The notes under the pieces were generated by a model. It was not told the origin of the DNA. It searched no databases and was given only the letters and a program-made list of their open reading frames with translations. Both the position numbers and the translations under genes were made by a program. A stretch of 16,250 nt of DNA from Clostridiaceae bacterium (GTDB lineage: Bacteria > Bacillota > Clostridia > Oscillospirales > Acutalibacteraceae): positions 1 through 16,250 of the forward strand of contig CAJGDU010000013.1 in NCBI GenBank assembly GCA_904502175.1, given 5' to 3'. Below, in pieces: positions 1 to 6,407 of the stretch (position 1 is its first letter; every line of letters begins with the position of its first letter).

Positions 1-343
1 CATCAACGACGTCGAGGACGCCATCAAGGGCATGCTCGCGCCGAAGTACAGAGACGTGGACATCGGCCGCGCCGAAGTCCGGAACGTCTTCAAGATCTCT
101 TCGGCGGGCACCATTGCGGGCTCCTATGTCCTGAGCGGAAAAATCACCAGAGACGCCAAACTCCGGGTCGTCCGGGACGGTATCATCGTCGCCGAGGACG
201 CCATCCTCTCCCTGCGCCGTTTCAAGGACGACGTCAAGGAAGTGGCTTCCGGCTATGAGTGCGGTATCGGTCTCGAGAAGTTCAACGACCTCAAGGAAGG
301 CGACATCTTCGAAGCATACATCACGGAAGAATACAGAGACTAA
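1..343 (+). CDS. infB: Translation initiation factor IF-2, C-terminal fragment (5' end outside window)
   Basis: Only the last 114 codons are present; base 1 is the third base of a codon and the frame is open to the left edge. IF2 is the cytoplasmic GTPase that places initiator fMet-tRNA on the 30S subunit and promotes 50S joining. The visible part is the end of the protein, the beta-barrel region that contacts fMet-tRNA. It reads EVRNVFKISSAGTIAG, then a segment with RRFKDDVKEV and GYECGIGLEKFND, and ends with EGDIFEAYITEEYRD, all highly characteristic of bacterial IF2. The GTPase domain lies upstream and cannot be judged. The stop is followed after 15 bases by rbfA, the usual nusA-infB-rbfA order. 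Three of nine Arg codons here are AGA, as in the other highly expressed genes of the window. Confidence 0.96.
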   Translation, partial: INDVEDAIKGMLAPKYRDVDIGRAEVRNVFKISSAGTIAGSYVLSGKITRDAKLRVVRDGIIVAEDAILSLRRFKDDVKEVASGYECGIGLEKFNDLKEGDIFEAYITEEYRD

Positions 344-358
344 GAAGGAGGGTTTTCC

Positions 359-715
359 ATGCCGTCCCATAAGTCACAGCGTACCGCGGAAGACATCAAG
401 CGGGAGCTGGCGGTCGTCATGCAGGAGGTCAAGGACCCCCGTGTGAAGGGAAAGATCCTGACCGTCGTCCGCGTCAACGTCTCCAAGGACAGTACGTACG
501 CCAAAGTTTATATCAGCGACCTCGCCGGCATGGCCGGGGCAGAGGAAGCTGTCGCGGCGCTGAACAACGCGGCCGGTTATCTGGGCGGTGAGATCGCCCG
601 GAACCTCCACCTGCGCAAGGCGCCCGAACTCAAGTTCATCGCCGATGACTCCGTTGCCCACGGCATGGAGATCATCAAGGAGCTGGAGAGCCTGACAGGA
701 GGAAAGGACGAATGA
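359..715 (+). CDS. rbfA: 30S ribosome-binding factor RbfA
   Basis: 118 residues, the usual RbfA length. RbfA is a small KH-like-fold protein that binds immature 30S subunits near the 5' end of 16S rRNA and aids late maturation, with a role in cold adaptation in studied bacteria. Seen here are an N-terminal helix region (QRTAEDIKREL), the DPRV turn near residue 26, and the family signature LRKAPELKFIADDSVAHG near the C-terminus. The start is ATG 359, preceded by AAGAAGGAGGG at 342-352 with about six bases of spacing. The TGA stop overlaps the nrnA ATG as ATGA, so the two are probably translationally coupled. It follows infB in what looks like one transcript. Confidence 0.96.
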   Translation: MPSHKSQRTAEDIKRELAVVMQEVKDPRVKGKILTVVRVNVSKDSTYAKVYISDLAGMAGAEEAVAALNNAAGYLGGEIARNLHLRKAPELKFIADDSVAHGMEIIKELESLTGGKDE

Positions 716-1665
716 CCGTTTCCATTTCCCGGGTCGGAGAGATCCTCCGGGACGCGGAGGACGTCCTCATCCTGACCCATATCCACCCGGACGGAGACTG
801 TCTCGGTACCGGCGCCGCCCTGTGCCGCCATCTGCTCTCCCAGGGGAAACGGGCCACGGTGGTCAACGGAGGCCCCGTCCCGAAGAAGTATGACTACCTC
901 TTTGAGGGACTTCCTCAGGAGACCTTCGAGCCGAAGACGGTCATCGCCGTCGACGTGGCCGACACGACCCTGCTCGGAGACCTCGCGGTCTACGCGGACC
1001 GCGTCGACCTCTGCATCGACCACCATGTCTCCAACAAACTGTATGCCAGAGAGACCTATCTCTGCCCGGACGACGCCGCGGCAGCCCTCTCTCTGTACCG
1101 GGTGCTCCGGACCCTCGGCATGCCCATCGACAAGCCGATGGCCGACGCGCTCTATACCGGTCTGTCCACCGACACCGGCTGTTTCCGCTATTCCAACGCG
1201 AACGCGGAGGCGTACCGGGCGGCCGCGGACCTCATCGAACTGGGGGCCGACAACGCCGCCATCAATGTAAAAATGTTCGAGACCAAACCCATCTCGCAGT
1301 TCCTTCTGCTGTCCGACGCCTTTGCCGGGCTGCGCCTGTTCTGCGACGGGAAAGTCTCGGTCCTGAAGATCACGCAGGAAATGCTGGAAGAGCGTCAGGC
1401 AGACGAAGACAGTTTCGACTTCCTGACCGCCCTGTCCCGGCAGATCGAAGGCGTGGTCTGCGGCATCACCATGAAGCAGCAGGAGGACGGTCATTACAAG
1501 ATCTCCCTGCGCACGCATGAACCGGTGGACGCTTCGGCCGTCTGCGCCCTTCTGGGCGGCGGCGGACACAAACGGGCCGCCGGATGTGACGCGGGACCCG
1601 ATGAAGAGGAGTCGCTGAAGACCCTCCTCTCGTTCCTCGCCGAACAGCTCGGGTGTGCCGTATGA
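712..1665 (+). CDS. nrnA: DHH/DHHA1 phosphoesterase, NrnA-type oligoribonuclease / pAp phosphatase
   Basis: 317 residues. NrnA-family enzymes are Mn-dependent DHH phosphoesterases that degrade 2-5 nt RNA fragments to mononucleotides and dephosphorylate 3'-phosphoadenosine 5'-phosphate; some members act on cyclic dinucleotides or their linear products. Visible motifs in order: THIHPDGDCLG at residues 22-32 (metal ligands H and D), an AVDVAD segment, the DHH triad at residues 103-105 (CIDHHVSNK), and the C-terminal DHHA1 substrate-binding motif GGGGHKRAAG at 282-291. All expected metal ligands appear intact. ATG 712 overlaps the rbfA stop and the TGA at 1663-1665 overlaps the truB start. Placement between rbfA and truB is the standard Firmicutes arrangement. 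Which substrate (nanoRNA, pAp or pGpG) matters most cannot be read from sequence. Confidence 0.93.
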   Translation: MTVSISRVGEILRDAEDVLILTHIHPDGDCLGTGAALCRHLLSQGKRATVVNGGPVPKKYDYLFEGLPQETFEPKTVIAVDVADTTLLGDLAVYADRVDLCIDHHVSNKLYARETYLCPDDAAAALSLYRVLRTLGMPIDKPMADALYTGLSTDTGCFRYSNANAEAYRAAADLIELGADNAAINVKMFETKPISQFLLLSDAFAGLRLFCDGKVSVLKITQEMLEERQADEDSFDFLTALSRQIEGVVCGITMKQQEDGHYKISLRTHEPVDASAVCALLGGGGHKRAAGCDAGPDEEESLKTLLSFLAEQLGCAV

Positions 1666-2585
1666 CCGGGGTCCTCTGTCTGAACAAACCGGCGGACTGC
1701 ACGTCGTTCCAGGCCGTGCGGTGGACCCGGGCCATTGCCGGGGAAAAGAAGGCCGGCCACTGCGGGACGTTAGACCCCATGGCCACCGGTGTGCTGCCCG
1801 TCATGCTGGGCGGCGCCACCCGCTTTCTCGAATTTCTTCCCACCAGCCCGAAACGGTACCGGGCCGTCATGAAACTGGGCGTCCGGACCGATACGCTGGA
1901 CCTGACCGGGACCGTGCTGGAGACCCGGGAGGTCGCGGCGGGGCGGAAGGACATCGAAGCGGTCCTCGAACGCTTCCGGGGCAACATCCTTCAGGTGCCG
2001 CCCATGTACTCTGCTCTGAAAAAGGACGGGGTGCGGCTCTACGACCTGGCCCGCAAAGGGGTCGAGGTGGAGCGGGAAGCCCGGCCCGTGACCATTGACG
2101 CACTGGAACTTCTGCCCGACGGAACGGACGGCACCGACCCCGCCGCAGGGGAGTATGTGCTCGACGTCACCTGTTCCAAAGGCACCTATATCCGCACGCT
2201 CATCGACGACATCGGACAGTCCCTGTCCTGCGGCGCCGCCATGGCGGCCCTCTGCCGGACCGGCGTCGGTGTCTTCACCCTGGAGGATGCGCTGACCATT
2301 TCCGAACTGGAAGCGGCCAGAGACAGCGGCACGCTGTCCGACCTCCTTCTGCCCGTGGACAAAGCGCTGTCCTTCCTCCCGTCCGTGAACGTCTCCGACC
2401 CCCAGGGGGTCCGGTTCCAAAATGGGGGAGAACTCGACCTTGCGCGCCTGCGCGGCATCCCGGAAGCGCCCGAAGACGGCGCCCTGTACCGGGTCTATTC
2501 TCAAGAAACTGACTTTCTCGGCCTCGGCGAGGTCTCCCTGGAGACCGGCGCCCTCTCGGTCCGAAAAGTTTTTGTAAGTAGGTGA
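1662..2585 (+). CDS. truB: tRNA pseudouridine-55 synthase TruB
   Basis: 307 residues from ATG 1662, which overlaps the nrnA stop as ATGA; an in-frame GTG three codons upstream (1653) is less likely because TruB proteins start directly with the MTGVLCLNKP-like strand. TruB isomerises U55 in the T-loop of tRNAs. The catalytic motif GHCGTLDPMATGVLPV spans residues 32-47 with the nucleophile Asp38. Further family blocks are KRYRAVMKLGVRTDTLDLTG, the PPMYSALKKDGVRLYDLARKG loop region, and CSKGTYIRTLIDDIG. A C-terminal extension of about 90 residues corresponds to the TruB C-terminal RNA-binding part. It has no strong ribosome binding site of its own, so translation is probably coupled to nrnA. One of its many Arg codons is AGA; most are CGG or CGC. 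Confidence 0.96.
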   Translation: MTGVLCLNKPADCTSFQAVRWTRAIAGEKKAGHCGTLDPMATGVLPVMLGGATRFLEFLPTSPKRYRAVMKLGVRTDTLDLTGTVLETREVAAGRKDIEAVLERFRGNILQVPPMYSALKKDGVRLYDLARKGVEVEREARPVTIDALELLPDGTDGTDPAAGEYVLDVTCSKGTYIRTLIDDIGQSLSCGAAMAALCRTGVGVFTLEDALTISELEAARDSGTLSDLLLPVDKALSFLPSVNVSDPQGVRFQNGGELDLARLRGIPEAPEDGALYRVYSQETDFLGLGEVSLETGALSVRKVFVSR

Positions 2586-2588
2586 ACC

Positions 2589-3500
2589 ATGAATCCCGAA
2601 TTCGTCCAAAAAGGGTCCGTCGCGGCCCTCGGCAGTTTTGACGGCCTCCATCTCGGACATATGGCCGTCATCAACGACGCGAAGAACCTCGCGAATATGC
2701 TGGACGCCATCCCCTGCATCTGCACCTTCTCGGAACACCCTCTCAAAGTGCTCACCGGAAAGGAGCCGCCGGCTCTGTTCTCGGGCGATGTGAAAGATGA
2801 GGCCTTCCGGGCCACCGGCGTCGAAGTCGTGCGCCTGGACTTTGCCTCCATCATGCACATGAGCCCCGAGGAGTTCTTCGAGGAGATCCTGTACAAAACG
2901 CTGCACGTGGCAGGTGTCTGCTGCGGGTTCAATTACACCTTCGGCGAGAAGGGGAAAGGGACACCGGAACTCCTGGAGCGCCTGTGCATGGAGAAAGGCG
3001 TGGTCTTTTCCGCGTCGCCCGCCATGGAACTGGACGGCACGCCGGTCAGTTCGACCCGTATCCGCAACGCCCTCGGCGGCGGGAACGTGGAGCTCGCGAA
3101 CCGCATGCTGGGCCGCCCGTTCAAGTACCGTCAGCAGGTCGTGGACGGCGATAAGCGGGGCCGCACCTGGGGCATCCCCACCATCAATCAGCCGTTCCCG
3201 GAAGAGCTGGTCACCCCGCGCCACGGCGTGTATGCCTCCCGCTGTGTCGTGGACGGCCGCACCTATCTCGGCGCCACCAACATCGGGGTCCGGCCGACGG
3301 TCAAGCGGGACGACCCGGTCTCGAGCGAGACCTACCTTCTCGACTACGAGGGCGACCTGTACGGCAAGTTCGTGGACATCTCCCTATTGAAGTTCCTCCG
3401 GCCGGAGAAAAAGTTCGAGACGGTGGAGGAGCTGGAGGCTCAAATAAGGACGGATATCGAGACCGTCCGACGCATCGGCACGATGGATGTTTATGTATAA
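2589..3500 (+). CDS. ribF: Bifunctional riboflavin kinase / FAD synthetase RibF
   Basis: 303 residues, the usual length. RibF phosphorylates riboflavin to FMN and adenylates FMN to FAD. The N-terminal nucleotidyltransferase domain (about 1-165) has GSFDGLHLGH at residues 15-24 and the SSTRIR motif at 154-159. The C-terminal flavokinase domain (about 175-300) has DGDKRGRTWGIPTIN, retaining the P-T-x-N nucleotide and metal motif at 197-200, then HGVYA, NIGVRPT and LYGKFVDISLLKFLRPEKKF. The start is three bases after the truB stop; the only ribosome-binding match is a weak GTAGGTGA overlapping that stop, suggesting coupling to truB. It ends the infB-side transcript, followed by a weak AT-rich terminator-like hairpin. 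I saw no AGA Arg codon in this gene. Confidence 0.96.
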   Translation: MNPEFVQKGSVAALGSFDGLHLGHMAVINDAKNLANMLDAIPCICTFSEHPLKVLTGKEPPALFSGDVKDEAFRATGVEVVRLDFASIMHMSPEEFFEEILYKTLHVAGVCCGFNYTFGEKGKGTPELLERLCMEKGVVFSASPAMELDGTPVSSTRIRNALGGGNVELANRMLGRPFKYRQQVVDGDKRGRTWGIPTINQPFPEELVTPRHGVYASRCVVDGRTYLGATNIGVRPTVKRDDPVSSETYLLDYEGDLYGKFVDISLLKFLRPEKKFETVEELEAQIRTDIETVRRIGTMDVYV

Positions 3501-3525
3501 AGAGATTCTTTTATAGTTTTTCTTT
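3496..3525 (+). terminator. Possible weak intrinsic terminator at the end of ribF
   Basis: TATAAAGA (3496-3503) can pair with TCTTTTATA (3507-3515) across a GAT loop with one bulged T. It is followed by GTTTTTCTTT at 3516-3525. The stem is almost entirely A-T, contains the ribF stop codon, and its T-tract runs into the -35 box of the rpsO promoter. It could lower read-through into rpsO but would be weak. Confidence 0.35.
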
Positions 3526-3551
3526 ACAACGCAAACACCCTGTGATATACT
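3523..3551 (+). promoter_or_regulatory. Sigma-A promoter of rpsO
   Basis: TTTACA at 3523-3528 and TATACT at 3546-3551 are separated by exactly 17 bases, each one mismatch from consensus. TGA directly before the -10 gives an extended -10 element. Transcription would start near 3558, leaving a leader of roughly 95 bases before rpsO. Confidence 0.8.
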
Positions 3552-3556
3552 ACATT

Positions 3557-3653
3557 CGCTCATTTCTCGGAGAGCGGGTCACACTTCCACAAGAGGAAGT
3601 CTTCACCTGCCGTTCCCTGGGAAGTCTGCGAAAATACTAATGAGGTGAAACAA
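3557..3653 (+). promoter_or_regulatory. rpsO leader RNA, possible S15 autoregulatory element
   Basis: The leader can form CGCTC/GAGCG (3557-3561 with 3572-3576) and ACTTCC/GGAAGT (3583-3588 with 3595-3600). TTCACCT at 3602-3608 is exactly complementary to AGGTGAA at 3643-3649, which includes the rpsO ribosome binding site. A second GGAAGT at 3620-3625 could compete for the ACTTCC arm. Autogenous control of rpsO by S15 binding to its leader is established in several bacteria; that it happens here is inference. Confidence 0.5.
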
Positions 3654-3917
3654 ATGACACAACAGGAAAAACAGGAAATCATCAAAGAGTTTGCCACTCA
3701 TGAAGGCGACACCGGTTCTCCGGAAGTCCAGATCGCGGTCCTCACCAAGCGGATCAACGACCTGAACGGTCACCTGAAAGAGCATCCCCATGACCACCAT
3801 TCCAGAAGAGGTCTTCTGAAGATGGTCGGTCACAGAAGAAATCTTCTGAAGTACCTTCAGAAGGTCGACATCGAACGCTACAGAGCTCTTGTCAAGAAGC
3901 TCGGCCTTCGTAAGTAA
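3654..3917 (+). CDS. rpsO: 30S ribosomal protein S15
   Basis: 87 residues, typical for S15 (88-89 in most bacteria). S15 is a primary binder of the central domain of 16S rRNA, needed for platform assembly. It shows the diagnostic blocks THEGDTGSPEVQIAVLT, HPHDHHSRRGLL and VGHRRNLLKYLQ, ending GLRK. The start is ATG 3654 with GAGGTG at 3642-3647, spaced six bases; an in-frame GTG at 3645 falls inside that ribosome binding site and is rejected. Five of eight Arg codons are AGA, unlike ribF and truB just upstream, consistent with high expression. It has its own extended -10 promoter and is followed by pnp, the conserved rpsO-pnp pairing. Confidence 0.98.
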   Translation: MTQQEKQEIIKEFATHEGDTGSPEVQIAVLTKRINDLNGHLKEHPHDHHSRRGLLKMVGHRRNLLKYLQKVDIERYRALVKKLGLRK

Positions 3918-3926
3918 GTCTTTCAT

Positions 3927-3958
3927 CAGGCAGGCGGCATTTTCAAGCTGCCTGCCTG
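3927..3958 (+). terminator. Stable hairpin after rpsO (partial terminator or processing site)
   Basis: A 12-base-pair stem with one G-T wobble, CAGGCAGGCGGC (3927-3938) with GCTGCCTGCCTG (3947-3958), loop ATTTTCAA. There is no T-run after it (CTTGACGTT follows), so it is not a classic intrinsic terminator. It may attenuate, protect the rpsO 3' end, or serve as a double-strand cleavage site between rpsO and pnp. Confidence 0.55.
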
Positions 3959-3997
3959 CTTGACGTTAACGGGAGGTCCGGCAGGGCATCACCATAA

Positions 3998-4059
3998 GGG
4001 TTAGCAGTGAATCAAGTACCCGGAGAACGCTTTCCGGATATTTCATTTATTGCTAAACC
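3998..4059 (+). promoter_or_regulatory. Structured RNA in the pnp leader
   Basis: An outer helix GGGTTAGCA (3998-4006) with TGCTAAACC (4051-4059) pairs at eight of nine positions. A short TGAA/TTCA helix (4008-4011 with 4042-4045) lies inside it, and a terminal hairpin CCGGAGA-ACGC-TTTCCGG spans 4020-4037. This is a coherent long stem upstream of pnp. In E. coli a pnp leader duplex cut by RNase III mediates PNPase autoregulation; a similar role here is inference. I do not recognise a riboswitch class. Confidence 0.45.
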
Positions 4060-4112
4060 TTGGAACCAGTGCCTGTCCTCCCTCAAAACCCATTCGAAAG
4101 AGAGGAAAAGAC

Positions 4113-6317
4113 ATGTTTTTTGAAGACTACAAGGTCTATGAGACCACCCTTGCCGGCAGACCGCTGAAGCTGGAAACCGGCAAAATGGCGCAGCTGGCCA
4201 ACGCCGCCGTCCTCGCCTCCTACGGTGAGACGGTCGTCCTCTGCACCGTCACCGCATCCGACAAGCCCCGGGAGGGCATCGACTTCTTCCCGCTCTCCGT
4301 GGACTTCGAAGAGAAAATGTACTCTGTCGGCCGCATCCCCGGCTCCTTCCAGAGAAGAGAGAGCAGACCTTCCGAGAAGGCCATCCTCGCTTCCCGCTGC
4401 ATCGACCGTCCCATCCGGCCGCTGTTCCCGAAGGACCTGCGCAACGACTGCACCGTCGTCGCCACCGTCATGTCCGTGGATCCCGACTGTTCCCCCGAAG
4501 TGGCTGCCGCCATCGGCGTCTCCACTGCCATCGCCATCTCCGACATCCCGTGGGCGGGCCCCATCTCTTCCGTCCAGGTCGGTCTTGTCGACGGTGAGAT
4601 CGTCATCAACCCGACCCTGGAGCAGAGAGCTGTCTCCGACCTCAAGCTGACCGTCTCCTCCACCGAGGACCTGGTCGCCATGATCGAGGCCGGCGGCAAC
4701 GAGATCTCTGAGGACGTCATGTTCGACGCCATCATGGCTGCCCATGACGCCAACAAGGAAGTCGTCAAATTCATCAACGGCATCGTCGCCGAGATCGGCA
4801 AAGAGAAGTTCACCTATGAGTCCTCCGATCCGGACCCGGCGCTCATGGAAGAGATCGAGAACTGGGTCATCGAGGACGTCAAAAAGGCGCTCGACACCGA
4901 TGACAAGCGCATCCGCGATGAGCGCATCCGTCCCATCTCCGATGCCATCCACGAAAAATACGACGAACAGTTCGAAGGCGAAGAGGGCAAGCTCGATGAG
5001 ATCCTCTATCTCATCCAGAAGCATGTGGTCCGTGCCTGGCTGAAGGACGAGCACAAGCGCGTCGACGGCCGCGGCATCGACGACATCCGTCCGCTGAACG
5101 CCGAAGTCGACCTGCTCCCGAGAGTCCACGGTTCCGGCATGTTCACGAGAGGCCAGACCCAGGTCCTGTCCATCGCCACCCTCGCGCCTCTGTCCGATGC
5201 CCAGAAACTCGACGGCATCGACGAAGACACCGAGAAGCGCTACATGCATCAGTACAACTTCCCGTCCTACTCGGTCGGCGAGACCAGACCCTCCCGCGGC
5301 CCCGGCCGTCGTGAGATCGGTCACGGCGCCCTTGCCGAAAAGGCCCTTGTCCCGGTCCTTCCGAGCATTGAGGAGTTCCCCTATGCCATGCGTGTCGTCT
5401 CCGAAGTCCTGTCCTCCAACGGCTCCACTTCCCAGGCGTCCATCTGCGGTTCCACCCTGTCCCTCATGGCAGCCGGTGTCCCCATCAAAGCGCCGGTCGC
5501 CGGCATCTCCTGCGGCCTCATCACCGGTGATGAAGGCGTCTACGGCGACTTCATGACCATGGTCGACATCCAGGGTCTCGAGGACTTCTACGGCGACATG
5601 GACTTCAAGGTCGCCGGTACCAAGAAGGGTATCACCGCCATCCAGATGGACCTCAAGGTCCACGGCCTCACTCCCGAGATCATCCGCGAAGCCTTCACCA
5701 AGACCAAGAAGGCCAGAGAATACATCCTCGACGACATCATGGCTCCGGTCATCGCCGAGCCGCGCGCCGAGCTGTCCAAGTATGCTCCGAAGATGCTCAC
5801 CACGAAGATCGATCCCGAAAAGATCGGCGACGTCATCGGCAAACAGGGCAAGGTCATCCAGAAGATCCAGGCCGAATGCGACTGCAAGATCGACATCGAC
5901 GACGACGGCAACGTCTTCGTCGCCTGCCAGGACATCGAAGCCGCGCAGAGAGCCCTCTTCATGGTCGAGACCATCGCGAACGATCCCGAGATCGGCGCCA
6001 TCTACAAAGGTGTGGTCACCCGCCTCATGAGCTTCGGTGCGTTCGTTGAGATCGCTCCCGGCAAGGAAGGCCTCGTCCACATCTCCCGCCTCGACGTCAA
6101 GCGTGTCGAGCGTGTGGAAGACGTGGTCGCCGTCGGCGACGAGATCATCGTCAAGGTCATCGAGATCGACGACCAGAACCGCATCAACCTCTCCCGCAGA
6201 GATGCCCTCATCGAAGTCGAAGGCGCTGTGCCTGAGAACGACATCGAGGAAGAGGAGAGACCGCGCCGCAGAAGCAACGACCGCGGCGGCTACAGAAGAA
6301 ACAACCGCAGAAACTAA
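4113..6317 (+). CDS. pnp: Polyribonucleotide nucleotidyltransferase (PNPase)
   Basis: 734 residues. PNPase is a trimeric phosphate-dependent 3'-5' exoribonuclease of mRNA decay that can also add 3' tails. Domain order: first RNase PH-like domain (about 10-145) with GRIPGSFQRRESRPSEKAIL and IDRPIRPLFP; linker helices (about 240-310); second RNase PH domain (about 320-550) with RVDGRGIDDIRPL, SSNGSTSQAS near 433 and the acidic GDMDFKVAG core; KH domain (about 563-620) with GKQG near 576; S1 domain (about 630-697). A basic, Arg-rich tail follows from about 712 (RPRRRSNDRGGYRRNNRRN), likely disordered. ATG 4113 is chosen because AGAGGAAAAG precedes it and PNPases start close to this point; an upstream in-frame TTG (4050) lies in the leader structure. 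Arg codons are mainly AGA, CGC and CGT with CGG rare. Confidence 0.98.
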   Translation: MFFEDYKVYETTLAGRPLKLETGKMAQLANAAVLASYGETVVLCTVTASDKPREGIDFFPLSVDFEEKMYSVGRIPGSFQRRESRPSEKAILASRCIDRPIRPLFPKDLRNDCTVVATVMSVDPDCSPEVAAAIGVSTAIAISDIPWAGPISSVQVGLVDGEIVINPTLEQRAVSDLKLTVSSTEDLVAMIEAGGNEISEDVMFDAIMAAHDANKEVVKFINGIVAEIGKEKFTYESSDPDPALMEEIENWVIEDVKKALDTDDKRIRDERIRPISDAIHEKYDEQFEGEEGKLDEILYLIQKHVVRAWLKDEHKRVDGRGIDDIRPLNAEVDLLPRVHGSGMFTRGQTQVLSIATLAPLSDAQKLDGIDEDTEKRYMHQYNFPSYSVGETRPSRGPGRREIGHGALAEKALVPVLPSIEEFPYAMRVVSEVLSSNGSTSQASICGSTLSLMAAGVPIKAPVAGISCGLITGDEGVYGDFMTMVDIQGLEDFYGDMDFKVAGTKKGITAIQMDLKVHGLTPEIIREAFTKTKKAREYILDDIMAPVIAEPRAELSKYAPKMLTTKIDPEKIGDVIGKQGKVIQKIQAECDCKIDIDDDGNVFVACQDIEAAQRALFMVETIANDPEIGAIYKGVVTRLMSFGAFVEIAPGKEGLVHISRLDVKRVERVEDVVAVGDEIIVKVIEIDDQNRINLSRRDALIEVEGAVPENDIEEEERPRRRSNDRGGYRRNNRRN

Positions 6318-6338
6318 CGCGGTATTATAGCAGCCACT

Positions 6339-6377
6339 ATGCCTGCTTTGACTATTGTCAGGGCAGGCATTATTATT
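6339..6377 (+). terminator. Terminator-like hairpin after pnp
   Basis: A continuous 14-base-pair stem: ATGCCTGCTTTGAC (6339-6352) pairs with GTCAGGGCAGGCAT (6357-6370), including two G-T wobbles, loop TATT, followed by TATTATT. The T-tract is interrupted, so efficiency is uncertain. It overlaps the promoter listed next. Confidence 0.6.
6348..6376 (+). promoter_or_regulatory. Sigma-A promoter for the radical SAM operon, inside the pnp hairpin
   Basis: TTGACT (6348-6353) and TATTAT (6371-6376) are separated by 17 bases, each one mismatch from consensus. The -35 box occupies the loop side of the pnp hairpin and the -10 box is its T-rich tail. A start near 6383 gives a leader of about 25 bases. 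Confidence 0.65.
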
Positions 6378-6407
6378 AAGGAAGACTTTTGAAAAGGAGG
6401 GGAGACC

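Noticed and set aside
3645..3653. GTG start for rpsO three codons upstream
   Set aside because: The GTG is part of the ribosome binding site GAGGTG; ATG 3654 gives the usual S15 N-terminus and proper spacing.
3960..3965. TTGACG after the rpsO hairpin as a -35 box for pnp
   Set aside because: No -10-like hexamer occurs 16-18 bases downstream (AGGGCA and neighbours), so a pnp promoter here is not supported.
4050..4112. A 21-codon upstream extension of pnp from TTG
   Set aside because: It begins in the 3' arm of the leader stem, has no ribosome binding site, and the added residues do not look like PNPase. ATG 4113 has AGAGGAAAAG upstream.
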